Shown here piece by piece: positions 1 through 7,600 of a stretch of 9,588 nt of DNA. Under the pieces are notes generated by a model. It was not told the origin of the DNA, made no database searches, and saw only the letters and a list, made by a program, of their open reading frames with translations. The stretch comes from CAZMVU01 sp964569295 (GTDB lineage Bacteria > Hydrogenedentota > Hydrogenedentia > Hydrogenedentales > JAGMZX01). The stretch's first letter is position 1. Every line of letters begins with the position of its first letter. Where the stretch lies: assembly GCA_964569295.1 (NCBI GenBank), contig CAZMVU010000190.1:1-9588 (forward strand). The letters are read 5' to 3'. The translations under genes and the position numbers were made by a program.

Positions 1-23
1 TGTGTCAGTCCCGTTTTGCTTGC

Positions 24-1322
24 TCACAACTGGCACGAAGGAACCAAAACATCGGGAGTAGAAGAACTGCACCCCAAAAAGACCGCGCCCGGCACGCTCA
101 CGCTCGTGAGGTACACCGGATTCTGCCGGTGTCCGTCCTCCGGATGCCGGCATTCCCACGGCGCGCCATGATCCGGCCCCCCGCGGAAATCGTCCGCCCG
201 CAGCGCCGCCAGGTAGTCCGCCGCCAGATCACGCGCAAGCGCTTCGTCGGCCGCAGCCACCGCGTCGCACACCCATCCCGTGGGCGTCGGCCAATAGGCC
301 CCGTTCTGGTAGGTGTTCTTCTTGGCGTAGCTCTTTTCCCAGGCCGTGTCCTCACCGAAGTCGTGATCCGTGGGCACATGCCGTATCGCCCCCCGCCAAG
401 CAATGGTCCCATGCCGCAGACCGAACACCAGCGCATCTCGCGCCCCCTCCGCTTCCTCCGCCGGCAACAGCCCCCAATGCACCGCCAGCGCCGTGCCCCA
501 CACATCCGGCTGACTGCTCAACCCTGTCGACGCCCGCAGCCAACCATCCACCCGCCCAAAGCAAGGACCGACAGCCCGCCCAATCCGTTTGGCCGCACGC
601 CGATACCCCGCGGCTTTCTCACCACTACCCGCCCCATCGAGCAAATCCCCCAGATCGCACGCCGCACGCCACTTCAACAGCGAACAAAAAAGCAGCTCGC
701 CCGTATGCACCGTCGTGTCGAAGAACCCGAAGTTCACCCCCCGATTGCGCTTCGCCGCATAGACCAGGCCCGTATCCGGACGCGACGGCGGCATTGCGTA
801 GGCACGTTCAAGCCGCGACAACAACGGCGTGCCGTTCACCTCCTCCCCCAGGAAATCATGGCTGCCTGTCGTCTTCGCATAGTGTGCCGCCATATGCACG
901 AAATAGAAATGATTATCCAGGCACGGCAGCCGGCCCCAGCGCGCGCCCCCCTGCGCTTCGTAGTCCGCGAGGACGCCGGGGAAATAAATCGGCGTGCCCC
1001 CAAAACTCACATGGTCCGGAATCGACCCCACCGGCAACACACTGCCCGTCTTCAACACCGCCTCCGCATCCCGCTGATGCGCAGCCGTCACAAACAAGGC
1101 ATGCCGTTGCTCCGCCTCCGTAATCGGCGCCCCCGCCAGCGACATGGCATAGTCGCGAATCCAGAACGCCGGGTACGCATTACGACCCCCCGGCCGGATA
1201 AGCGTTCCCCCCGTCGTGTTCGGCCCCTGCCCCGCCACCGAAGCACCCTCCCCAACCCGCGAGGCATCGAGGACCGCCGCACACAACCCCTTCAAATACG
1301 CCCGCCCCTTTTGATTCAACAT
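24..1322 (-). CDS. Six-hairpin (alpha/alpha-barrel) glycosidase-like protein
   Basis: A 432-residue protein that resembles the six-hairpin glycosidase superfamily, enzymes that cleave glycosidic bonds in an alpha/alpha toroid; the substrate cannot be read from sequence. Supporting segments are FWIRDYAM (residues 53-60), LDNHFYFVHMAAHYA (135-149), a Trp-rich stretch around NTYQNGAYWPTPTGW (336-350) and GAPWEC (386-391). D57 and E390 are possible active-site acids, but this is a guess. There is no signal peptide or membrane segment, so it looks cytoplasmic. The start was chosen at 1322 because GGGAGG lies six bases upstream. The frame stays open to an ATG at 1481, but that 53-residue extension is Gly/Arg/Cys-rich, has no homology feel and lacks a ribosome site. 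It stands alone, convergent with nothing, with a tRNA gene on the opposite strand behind it. The fold assignment is by resemblance, not by an identified family. Confidence 0.72.
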   Translation of the reverse strand: MLNQKGRAYLKGLCAAVLDASRVGEGASVAGQGPNTTGGTLIRPGGRNAYPAFWIRDYAMSLAGAPITEAEQRHALFVTAAHQRDAEAVLKTGSVLPVGSIPDHVSFGGTPIYFPGVLADYEAQGGARWGRLPCLDNHFYFVHMAAHYAKTTGSHDFLGEEVNGTPLLSRLERAYAMPPSRPDTGLVYAAKRNRGVNFGFFDTTVHTGELLFCSLLKWRAACDLGDLLDGAGSGEKAAGYRRAAKRIGRAVGPCFGRVDGWLRASTGLSSQPDVWGTALAVHWGLLPAEEAEGARDALVFGLRHGTIAWRGAIRHVPTDHDFGEDTAWEKSYAKKNTYQNGAYWPTPTGWVCDAVAAADEALARDLAADYLAALRADDFRGGPDHGAPWECRHPEDGHRQNPVYLTSVSVPGAVFLGCSSSTPDVLVPSCQL

Positions 1323-1498
1323 AAACAGCCTCCCATTCGTTCCCCCCACAATACGCGATGCACACCGCACTCCCCAAGCCACGGCCAACCCGCCACGCAT
1401 CGTACCGCCTTGCCAGGCGCGCCAAAGCAGACAACCCCGGCAGCAAACCACCGGCACACCGCGTCCGAGCGTTGCCCGCACAGTGTCCTTTCATTCGC
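1323..1498. other. Intergenic leader between glycosidase-like gene and tRNA promoter
   Basis: Non-coding stretch holding the glycosidase-like gene's ribosome site (GGGAGG on the minus strand, about 1329-1334). I found no convincing minus-strand promoter. The best candidates have only weak -35 and -10 matches. The open frames here are Arg/Pro/Cys-rich and look like chance readings of GC-rich DNA. Confidence 0.4.
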
Positions 1499-1527
1499 TT
1501 GACTGCCCCGGCGCCATTTCATATAAT
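1499..1527 (+). promoter_or_regulatory. Sigma70-type promoter of the tRNA-Ala gene
   Basis: TTGACT (1499-1504) and TATAAT (1522-1527) are separated by exactly 17 bases, which is 5/6 and 6/6 to the housekeeping consensus. Transcription would start near 1534, giving a leader of about 40 bases before the mature tRNA. Strength and position fit a constitutive stable-RNA promoter. Confidence 0.85.
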
Positions 1528-1574
1528 ACCGCCCACGACAGGCGCAGGCGCCTGCCGCCCTCCACCCATACTAT

Positions 1575-1650
1575 GGGGCTGTAGCTCAGTTGGGAGAGCG
1601 CATGACTGGCAGTCATGAGGTCAGGGGTTCGATCCCCCTCAGCTCCACCA
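1575..1650 (+). tRNA. tRNA-Ala (anticodon GGC)
   Basis: A 76-base cloverleaf with encoded CCA. The acceptor stem pairs GGGGCUG (1575-1581) with CAGCUCC (1640-1646) and contains the G3:U70 wobble that is the alanine identity element. The D stem is GCUC/GAGC (1584-1587, 1596-1599). The anticodon stem is CATGA/TCATG with loop CTGGCAG, anticodon GGC at 1608-1610, reading GCC and GCU codons. The variable loop is AGGTC, the T stem is AGGGG/CCCCT with loop TTCGATC, the discriminator is A1647 and CCA is 1648-1650. A consensus promoter precedes it and a strong hairpin terminator follows 12 bases after, so it is a single-gene transcription unit. Confidence 0.97.
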
Positions 1651-1661
1651 TGTAAGCATAG

Positions 1662-1702
1662 CGGTTGCAAGGGTTTATGACTTCGCCCTTGCAGCCGTTT
1701 TT
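1662..1702 (+). terminator. Rho-independent terminator of the tRNA-Ala unit
   Basis: CGGTTGCAAGGG (1662-1673) pairs with CCCTTGCAGCCG (1686-1697), a 12-base-pair stem with one G:U pair and a 12-base loop. Five T follow directly (1698-1702). It sits 12 bases downstream of the tRNA CCA end. Confidence 0.88.
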
Positions 1703-1727
1703 CTTGTGCGGGATCTCGGGGACGCGC

Positions 1728-1907
1728 CGGGGACTCAGGGAACCGCCGTGCGTACACCGCCTGTTTCATGGGGTCGACGGCGATCGGGAGTCCCCCCTCT
1801 TCTGCGGCGCCGGTGATCTGCTTCCCGGCCGTGTAGCCCGCACCGAGGGGCACGCCCACGAATTGCCGATCAGTCTTTTTCTCGACGCAGTAGCCGTCAA
1901 GCCAGGG
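1728..1907 (-). pseudogene. C-terminal remnant of a conserved protein of unknown function
   Basis: Read from 1907 leftward, the frame gives about 60 residues beginning PWLDGYC and containing RQFVGVPLGAGYT, KQITGAAEEGGL and a Pro-Met-Lys then ARRFPE ending. From memory this resembles the C-terminal end of a family with the pattern RQFV-x-x-PLG-x-GYT ... Q-x-TG-x-x-E-x-GGLQI ... PMK. I cannot name the family or a function. No start codon with a ribosome site lies upstream in frame, and the frame runs directly out of the sialidase remnant's stop at 1919-1921. Downstream it runs on into the antisense of the tRNA terminator and tRNA, which is not plausible protein. I therefore read it as a truncated remnant. 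It could also be a chance ORF. Confidence 0.45.
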
Positions 1908-1918
1908 CTGCTCTGTTT

Positions 1919-2284
1919 TTACGGCGCCTCTGCCGCGGGTGGGGTCCAGATGGTCGCCGCGATGTAGCGCTCGGGGCCATGCGCGGCGTCATTCCAGTAG
2001 TAGACCGAGACCACCTTGCCGTCGGGGCGCTGCACGCTACGGCAATAGCCGATGTCACGGCTGCCGCCGTCATCGCGCAGGACGATGCGGTCCGACCAGG
2101 TTTTTCCGCCATCGCTGCTGAGGCGCGCACAGATGCTGAAAGGTTCCTGCCGGTCGCCAAAGACCAGGCACAGGCGGCCGTCCTCGAGCTGGATGAGGCT
2201 GGGCGGGTTCCGGATGCCCATATCCGGATCGGGCTTGCCTTCATGGGCCCAGTCTTGGATGGGCTCCAGCGCTGAAAGCGCCTG
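1919..2284 (-). pseudogene. C-terminal fragment of a BNR/Asp-box sialidase
   Basis: Sialidases hydrolyse terminal sialic acids and form a six-bladed beta-propeller of about 350-400 residues; only the last third or so is here. From an ATG at 2221 the 100-residue frame reads RNPPSLIQLEDGRLCL, then SICARLSSDGGKTWS with a canonical Asp box (SxDxGxTW, residues 35-42), then DIGYCRSVQRPDGKVVSVYY, matching the conserved GYxRSVQRPDGK segment, and ERYIAATIW just before the natural-looking end. The homologous frame continues upstream of that ATG (PIQDWAHEGKPDPD) to an in-frame TAG at 2285-2287. No N-terminal blades were found further upstream in any frame. No convincing ribosome site precedes the ATG. 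It is almost certainly a dead remnant, sitting between a tRNA gene and the spacer after the secreted-protein gene. Confidence 0.8.
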
Positions 2285-2287
2285 CTA

Positions 2288-2538
2288 TGGAAACCCATGG
2301 CTCGTGCTTTCAGGCCTGTGACGTTTCTCCTCTATTGTGGCCGGTCTCCCGACCGCGCCACCAAACGCGACCGCAGGTCTCCCTTCCCCTTTTCCGGATT
2401 TGGCTTCGGTCTGAAGGGTGGGGGCAAAGGAGACCATACCATATAGAAGAAGCTCAGATACCCAGGGAGGGCACATTTTCTTCTTGCCCTTTTCAAAACT
2501 TCATCGTGGATGAACCTCTATTTCTCGCTACCCTTCAC
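2288..2538. repeat. Non-coding spacer with GGTCTCCC repeats
   Basis: No gene is visible. GGTCTCCC occurs directly repeated at 2343-2350 and 2376-2383, each next to a GACCGC core (2351-2356 and 2369-2374), and its inverse GGAGACC lies at 2429-2435, so the second copy can pair with it across about 45 bases. A six-base-pair hairpin AGGGCA/TGCCCT spans 2468-2490. The arrangement looks like a short palindromic dispersed repeat rather than protein-coding sequence. Confidence 0.45.
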
Positions 2539-3657
2539 TCAAGTCAGAGGAGCGCGCATACGAATCCAGTAGATTACGCCCGCGGTCAGCGCAGCCACAG
2601 CTGCTGCGCCAACAAGCAGCAGTAGCCAGTTTCTAGACCACCAGGAACCGGGGATTGCGTCGGCAACCACCTCACCCGCTGTATCCAGTTCAAGGGCATC
2701 ATCCGGGATCTCGATATGAAACAAGTCATCGTCCAACGCTTCATTTACGCGCACTGAATCTCGTACATAATCGACGGTAGAAACACCCTGCTCCATGAAG
2801 GAGGCCGTGGTGGCTATCTCCACCTCTGCAGCATAAGGGTCCAGTTCGCCAGCGTTCCTTCTTGCCATGATTTCACTTAGGAGTTGGCCCCCAGTATAGT
2901 AAATCTGCTCTACATGCAGCGGGAACCAGACGCCGTTGATGTTTTCATAGTCATGATAGCGCCAACCAATGGAGGGGTAGTGAAGGTCCAGGGGGCTGCC
3001 GTCGTAAAATGGTGCGATATCCTCTTTCTTCCAGTCGCTGAGATAGGTCAACTCCACGATGCGGTCACGCGGGTCCAGTACTATCTCTACGCGCCCGAAA
3101 ACGGGATTCCGGTGCACGAGGAGATTCTTTCCGTCACGCTTCACAATGAGCGTATGTCCTTGCGCGAAGAAGTCCTCAAGAGAGGTATCAGCGGCGACTA
3201 CACGTTCTTGTTGAAAGACCATGGTAGGCGGTGAGATCATCTCGACCGGCCAGGTCGGCGCCCATTCCCCATCCAAATGCTTGACAAAGTGTTTGCTAGT
3301 AATAGTAGCCTCCGGCGGCGTATCCATGGCCAGAACTTGCGTGAACTGTCCGTCCACAAAGACGCACCGATCATGGTTTCTCAGGCTGTGTGAATACGCG
3401 TCCAGATACTTTCTGTCGCCGTCAAAGCGATAGGTTATCTCCATAATCTCGGGCACGCCCACATTCGGATCACGCGAATCATAGTTGATGTAGGTGCGGG
3501 TGTAATCTCCGCTGAATGTGCGCAAACTTTCGCTCCATTCGAGCACGGCCTCACGCTTTCCACTTGCCTCGGGCTCTACTTTGAGCGCGGGTTCGCCTAA
3601 GGCAGGGGTAACTATTGTCGCATATACCAATGAACAAAGGCAGCACAATCTGAGCAT
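2539..3657 (-). CDS. Secreted, C-terminally membrane-anchored protein, possibly LolA-like
   Basis: A 372-residue exported protein. The start at 3657 was chosen over the further ATG at 3732 because GGAG lies seven bases upstream and it places a signal peptide exactly at the N terminus (hydrophobic core, cleavage expected after TPALG, residue 21). The body is beta-rich and acidic, with no catalytic motif I recognise. VEIVLDPRDRIVELTYLSDW (190-209), YHDYENINGVWFPLHVEQIYY (234-254) and the near-terminal DLFHIEIPDDA (311-321) recall LolA/RseB-like periplasmic lipid-binding proteins, but this is resemblance only. Residues 345-365 form one transmembrane helix followed by RMR, so the body should sit outside the inner membrane with a short cytoplasmic tail. 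It lies 150 bases downstream of the lipoprotein gene on the same strand, possibly cotranscribed. No clear promoter of its own was seen. Confidence 0.82.
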   Translation of the reverse strand: MLRLCCLCSLVYATIVTPALGEPALKVEPEASGKREAVLEWSESLRTFSGDYTRTYINYDSRDPNVGVPEIMEITYRFDGDRKYLDAYSHSLRNHDRCVFVDGQFTQVLAMDTPPEATITSKHFVKHLDGEWAPTWPVEMISPPTMVFQQERVVAADTSLEDFFAQGHTLIVKRDGKNLLVHRNPVFGRVEIVLDPRDRIVELTYLSDWKKEDIAPFYDGSPLDLHYPSIGWRYHDYENINGVWFPLHVEQIYYTGGQLLSEIMARRNAGELDPYAAEVEIATTASFMEQGVSTVDYVRDSVRVNEALDDDLFHIEIPDDALELDTAGEVVADAIPGSWWSRNWLLLLVGAAAVAALTAGVIYWIRMRAPLT

Positions 3658-3763
3658 AACATGACTCCGTCTCTTGGCGGTTTGAAAGCATTGCTGGGGT
3701 GGGATAGAGCGGCAAACAGGGTGCCGCCCCATCCGCGAGAATGAAAGCGAACTGACCAGCCGA

Positions 3764-3781
3764 AAACGACAGAGGTCGTTT
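3764..3781 (-). terminator. Possible weak terminator after the lipoprotein gene
   Basis: On the minus strand AAACGAC (3781-3775) pairs with GTCGTTT (3770-3764) around a CTCT loop, 26 bases beyond the lipoprotein stop. The only T run is the four T that overlap the stem's 3' arm, so it is weak, could act in either direction and may not block read-through into the next gene. Confidence 0.35.
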
Positions 3782-3807
3782 AGGTGGGCCGTGTGTAAGC
3801 GAAAAAC

Positions 3808-4251
3808 TCAGGGTGCTCCATAGGCGAATCTCGGGTAGTTGCACGCAACCAGACATTGGGCAGGTGTTTTGGGGCGCTCAGCACAGGGTGAGCCGGATAA
3901 CACCCAATACCCCTCTACGCTGCATTGTGATGAATCGCAGGTTGGACAGTTGCCGTAGTCGGGATGGCCCGGGTATATCACGGTGCTGCCGCCAATGCTA
4001 TCTTTAATGCACTGAGTGGGATAGTGGGACATGTTCAACGTGGTTGTGTAGTATTTCGGACACCCGCGGCTGCCATCCACGCCCACACAGCCACCGGCGG
4101 GAAGAGGCTGATTTCACAGGGTGCAGGCCTCGCCGCTGGGTGGTGTGTTTGGCGGACAAGGCGTTGTAATTCCCCCACAGTCGTAACAACCGGAAAGAAA
4201 AGACATCCCCACAAGAAGCACAACGAAATGACAATACGGTTTAGGTTTCAT
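3808..4251 (-). CDS. Small Cys-rich lipoprotein, interrupted by an in-frame TGA
   Basis: From ATG at 4251 the frame starts MKPKPYC, has a hydrophobic core and a lipobox LSGC with C22 as the lipidation site, then a short Cys/Pro-rich stretch to residue 45. Codon 46 is TGA (4116-4114). The same frame continues past it for 101 codons with NQPLPAGGC, SRGCPKYYTTT, GHPDYGNCPTCDSSQC, SGSPCAERP and AQCLVACNYPRFAYGAP to a TGA at 3808. The second part keeps the Cys-rich, Gly/Pro-rich character and has only a GTG at 4086 as a possible start, with no signal peptide. One 147-codon lipoprotein gene split by a single stop is therefore the simplest reading. GGGGAG lies nine bases before the start and a promoter sits at 4315-4342. 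The stop may be a nonsense mutation, a sequencing error or a recoded codon. No family is recognised. Confidence 0.62.
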
Positions 4252-4314
4252 TATCCCAATCTCCCCGTGGACGTCCCTTGCGGATCGTCCGGTAGTGCCC
4301 CCTGCCTGTTTTCC

Positions 4315-4342
4315 ATTGTGCCCCCCCCGTACACTTTGTCAA
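4315..4342 (-). promoter_or_regulatory. Promoter of the lipoprotein gene with a poly-G spacer
   Basis: On the minus strand a perfect TTGACA (4342-4337) is followed by a 16-base spacer ending in eight consecutive G (4328-4321) and CACAAT (4320-4315, 4/6 to the -10 consensus). Transcription would start near 4308, leaving a leader of about 57 bases with the GGGGAG ribosome site at 4266-4261. Confidence 0.6.
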
Positions 4343-4611
4343 CCCTCTATGCAGGGCAATCGCATTATAATCGCCTCTCCGGCTCACGGTAAAGATGAAA
4401 TCACGGCAAGCGGCTGAAGAATTACCACCTTTTTCCATGCCCGAGGCGGGCTTGGGGTGAAAATGCCCCCAAAACGAGAGCACAAACCTGAAATGCGACG
4501 CTACCAAGACTCTTTTGGGGAAAGGCCAATAAGACGACCCCGCACCCCGGCGGGCATTTAAGACTCCCAAATTTCGCAATTGGCTCAACTCGACGCTGTA
4601 TGGCCGGGCTG
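4343..4611. other. Intergenic region between divergent genes, with an inverted repeat
   Basis: No gene is supported here. CCCCAAAA (4467-4474), a bulged C and GAG can pair with CTC and TTTTGGGG (4510-4520), an 11-pair stem with one bulge around a loop of about 31 bases. A tighter hairpin GCCCG-agg-CGGGC lies at 4439-4451, without a T run on either strand. A TATAAT at 4366-4371 on the + strand has no -35 partner at a workable distance. A long minus-strand frame crosses the region but has no signal peptide, ribosome site or recognisable motif. Confidence 0.4.
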
Positions 4612-4620
4612 TGTTATAAT
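4612..4620 (+). promoter_or_regulatory. Extended -10 promoter of the sensor kinase gene
   Basis: TGTTATAAT matches the extended -10 pattern (TGn plus a perfect TATAAT, 4615-4620). No good -35 lies 16-18 bases upstream, as is common for extended -10 promoters. The expected start near 4627 gives a leader of about 70 bases to the kinase start codon. Confidence 0.6.
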
Positions 4621-4697
4621 GCCGCATGTTGGCTGGCCGGGTCGGGGAGCGGGGAATAAGTCCAGTGCCTGTATGGTGCATTGGATGAGTTGGCCTT

Positions 4698-7600
4698 ATG
4701 AGTGACACGGAAGACAAGAGAACCCAAGCGTTGCGCAAGCGGACGGAAGCCCTGCTCGCGCAGAATCCGGGCGGCCTCGAGCACACCGATTTGGAGAATG
4801 TCACGGAACTGGCGCACGAATTGGCGCACGCCAACGAACGACTCGCGCACGTCCGGCAGGTGTTACTGGCGATTCGCAACGTCAATCAGCTCATTGTCTC
4901 CGAAGACGATCCGCGGCGGTTGATCGAAAAGGCCTGCGAAAACCTGACCGAAACGCTCGGCTACCACACGGCATGGATTGCCCTCGTGAATGCGGAGGGT
5001 GACGCGGCAACCATGACGGCAGCCTCGGGCTTCGATGGCGGCTTCTCCGAGATGCGCCGCCAGTTCGAACGCGGCGAATTTTCCGCCTGCATGCGCGAGG
5101 CGCTGGGCAGCCGCGAGATCGTGCTGGTCGAGGACATAAGCACTGGATGCCCGGACTGTCCAGTCGCCAGTGACTATGCGGGCCGTGTCGCCATGTCGTA
5201 CCGGCTCGAATTCGGCGGAACGGTTTATGGCGTGCTTGCCGTGTCTGTGCCCCCAGCCTTTGCCCGGGACGAAGAAGAGCACGAGCTGTTCCGCGAAGTG
5301 GCGGGTGACCTTGCATTCGCCCTGCACAAGATCGAGGAAAGCGCCCAGGCCCGCGCGCACCTGGCGCAGTACGAATCCATTCTGGGCACCACGGCCGACG
5401 GCTACTGGCGGGTTGACGCCGCCGGCCGCCTGCTCGAGGTGAACGCCAACTACTGCCGTATGTCGGGCTACCCCCGGGAAGAACTGCTGGCCCTTCACAT
5501 AGCGGACCTCGATGTGAATGAGACGCCGGACCAGGTCCGCGAGCGGATGCGCAAGATAATAGAAACGGGCGGCGCCCGTTTTGAAACGCAGCACCGCACG
5601 AAGGACGGGCGGGTGATCGATGTCGAGGTGAGCACGACGTACTGCGGGGAGACCAACGAGTTTGTCGTCTTTGTCCGCGATTTGGGCGAACGGAAACGGG
5701 CGGAGGAAACCGAGCGGTTTCTGACCCTCGTCCTCGGGCAGATTCAGGACCGGGTGACGGTCACCACGTTGGACGGCCACATCACGTTTGCCAACGACGC
5801 CGAATGCGAAATGATGGGTTATACCCGCGAGCAACTGGTCGGGCAACACATTTCGGTATACGGGGAAGACCCGGAAGCGGGCGCGACCCAGGAGGAGATT
5901 CTGCGCGAGACCCTGCGCACCGGGTTCTGGCGCGGCGAGATCGTGAACTACCGCGCCGACGGCCGCGCCATTACCCTCGATTGCCGCACCACCGCCGTGC
6001 GCGACAGCCGCGGCGAGCCCGTGGCCCTGTGCGGCATCGCAACCGATATCACGGAACAAAAGCGGGCCGAACAGGCGTTGCGCACGAGCGAGGAGCGGGT
6101 TCGCAGGAAACTGCGGGCCATCATGGAGCCCGAGGGCGACATTGGCACACTGGCCCTGGCGGATATCATCGATCAGCAGGCACTACGGTCGCTGATGGAG
6201 CGTTTCTATGAGGCAACGGGCGTGGGTAGCGCCATGGTTGACCTGTCCGGCGAGGTGCTGGTAGCGATCGGCTGGCAGGATGTCTGCACGAAGTACCACC
6301 GGGTTCACCCTGCGACGCTCGCCAACTGTCTGGAGAGTGACCTCGAACTGAGCACAGGCGTAGCGCCGGGCTCCTTCAAGGCGTACCGGTGCAAGAACAA
6401 CCTGTTGGATTTCGTGACCCCCATCACCGTGGGCGGCCGCCATGTGGGCAATATCTTTATCGGCCAGTTCTTCTTTGAAGGAGAAGCGATTGACCTCGAT
6501 CTTTTCCGGCGCCAGGCGCGTGAGTACGGCTTCGATGAGGCGGAATACCTGGCGGCCGTCGAGCGCGTTCCGCGCTTTAGCCGGGAGAAGGCGGAAGCGG
6601 CCATGGCATTCTTTGCCGAATTCGCCGAACTCGTTTCCTCCCTGAGTTATGGTTCCATTCGCCTGTCCCGCGCGCTGGAACAGAACGAGGCGGCAATGCG
6701 CCAACTGCGCACGAGCGAGGAGAAGTACCGCGAGCTGGTCCAGACCGCCTACTCGGTCATTCTGAAGTTCGATACCGCCGGCCGGCTGACCTTCTTTAAC
6801 GAGTATGCACAGCAGCTCTTCGGATACACCGAGGAGGAGGTTCTCGGCCGCCCCATCCTCGGCACGATCGTGCCGGAGGCCGAATCGTCCGGCCGCGATC
6901 TGGCGGAAATGGTCGAGGGCATATGCCGTGATCCCGAGCACTTCTGCGACAATCAGAACGAGAACATCACGAAGGATGGGCGCAGACTCTGGATGCGGTG
7001 GAACAACCGGGCCGTCTTGGATGCCGATGGCCGGCTGACAGGAATCCTGTCCGTGGGCAACGATGAGACGGACCGGAAACGGGCGGAGGAAGCCCTGAAA
7101 GCCCGGGAAAGCCTGCTGCAGAAAACATTCGATGTGCTGCCCGTGGGGCTCTGGTTTGCTGACAAAGATGGCCGCCTCCTGCGCGGCAACCCGGCCGGTG
7201 TGCGCATCTGGGGCGCCGAACCCCAGGTGGGCCCTGATGAATACGGCATCTTCAAGGCGCGCCGCTTGCCCTCCGGCGTCGAGCTCGCGCCGGATGAGTG
7301 GTCCCTTGTGCGCACCATTCGCGAAGGCGTGACGGTGCTGGACGAGTGGCTCGAGATCGACGCTTTCGACGGGCAGAAGCGGGTCATCCTCAATTCGACG
7401 GCGCCGGTCCTGGACGAAGACGGCAACATTCAGGGCGCCATCGTCATGAACCAGGACATGACCGACTTCACGCGGGTCACGACCGAGCGGGAACGGCTGC
7501 TGCAGGCCATTGAACAGGCGGGCGAGATCGTGGTGATCACGGACACGGCCGCCGCCATCCAGTACGTGAACCCGGCATTCGAGACCGTGACCGGCTACAG

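Noticed and set aside
1323..1481. N-terminal extension of the glycosidase-like protein to the ATG at 1481
   Set aside because: No ribosome site and low-quality Gly/Cys/Arg sequence, whereas the ATG at 1322 has GGGAGG at ideal spacing.
129..1502. 457-codon + strand ORF opposite the glycosidase-like gene
   Set aside because: Arg/Pro/His-rich translation typical of the antisense of a GC-rich gene, with no motif. The minus-strand frame has a good ribosome site and family-like segments.
1491..1727. Continuation of the minus-strand ORF through the tRNA region (GDRTPDLMTASHALSQLSYS)
   Set aside because: This peptide is the antisense translation of the tRNA gene, a well-known annotation artefact.
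2285..2476. 63-codon minus-strand ORF in the repeat spacer
   Set aside because: It reads straight through the GGTCTCCC repeats and has no protein-like features.
2468..2490. Hairpin AGGGCA/TGCCCT followed by TTTC as a + strand terminator
   Set aside because: Only a six-pair stem with an 11-base loop and a short T run, and no + strand gene lies upstream.
4004..4234. 76-codon minus-strand ORF overlapping the lipoprotein
   Set aside because: Different frame, no signal peptide, and the lipoprotein frame explains the region with a lipobox, a promoter and a ribosome site.
4366..4371. TATAAT as a second kinase promoter
   Set aside because: The only TTGTCA-like -35 is 24 bases away and there is no extended -10 TG motif.
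4241..4885. 214-codon minus-strand ORF spanning the intergenic region and the kinase start
   Set aside because: It overlaps the kinase N terminus, has no ribosome site or motif, and both promoters lie inside it.
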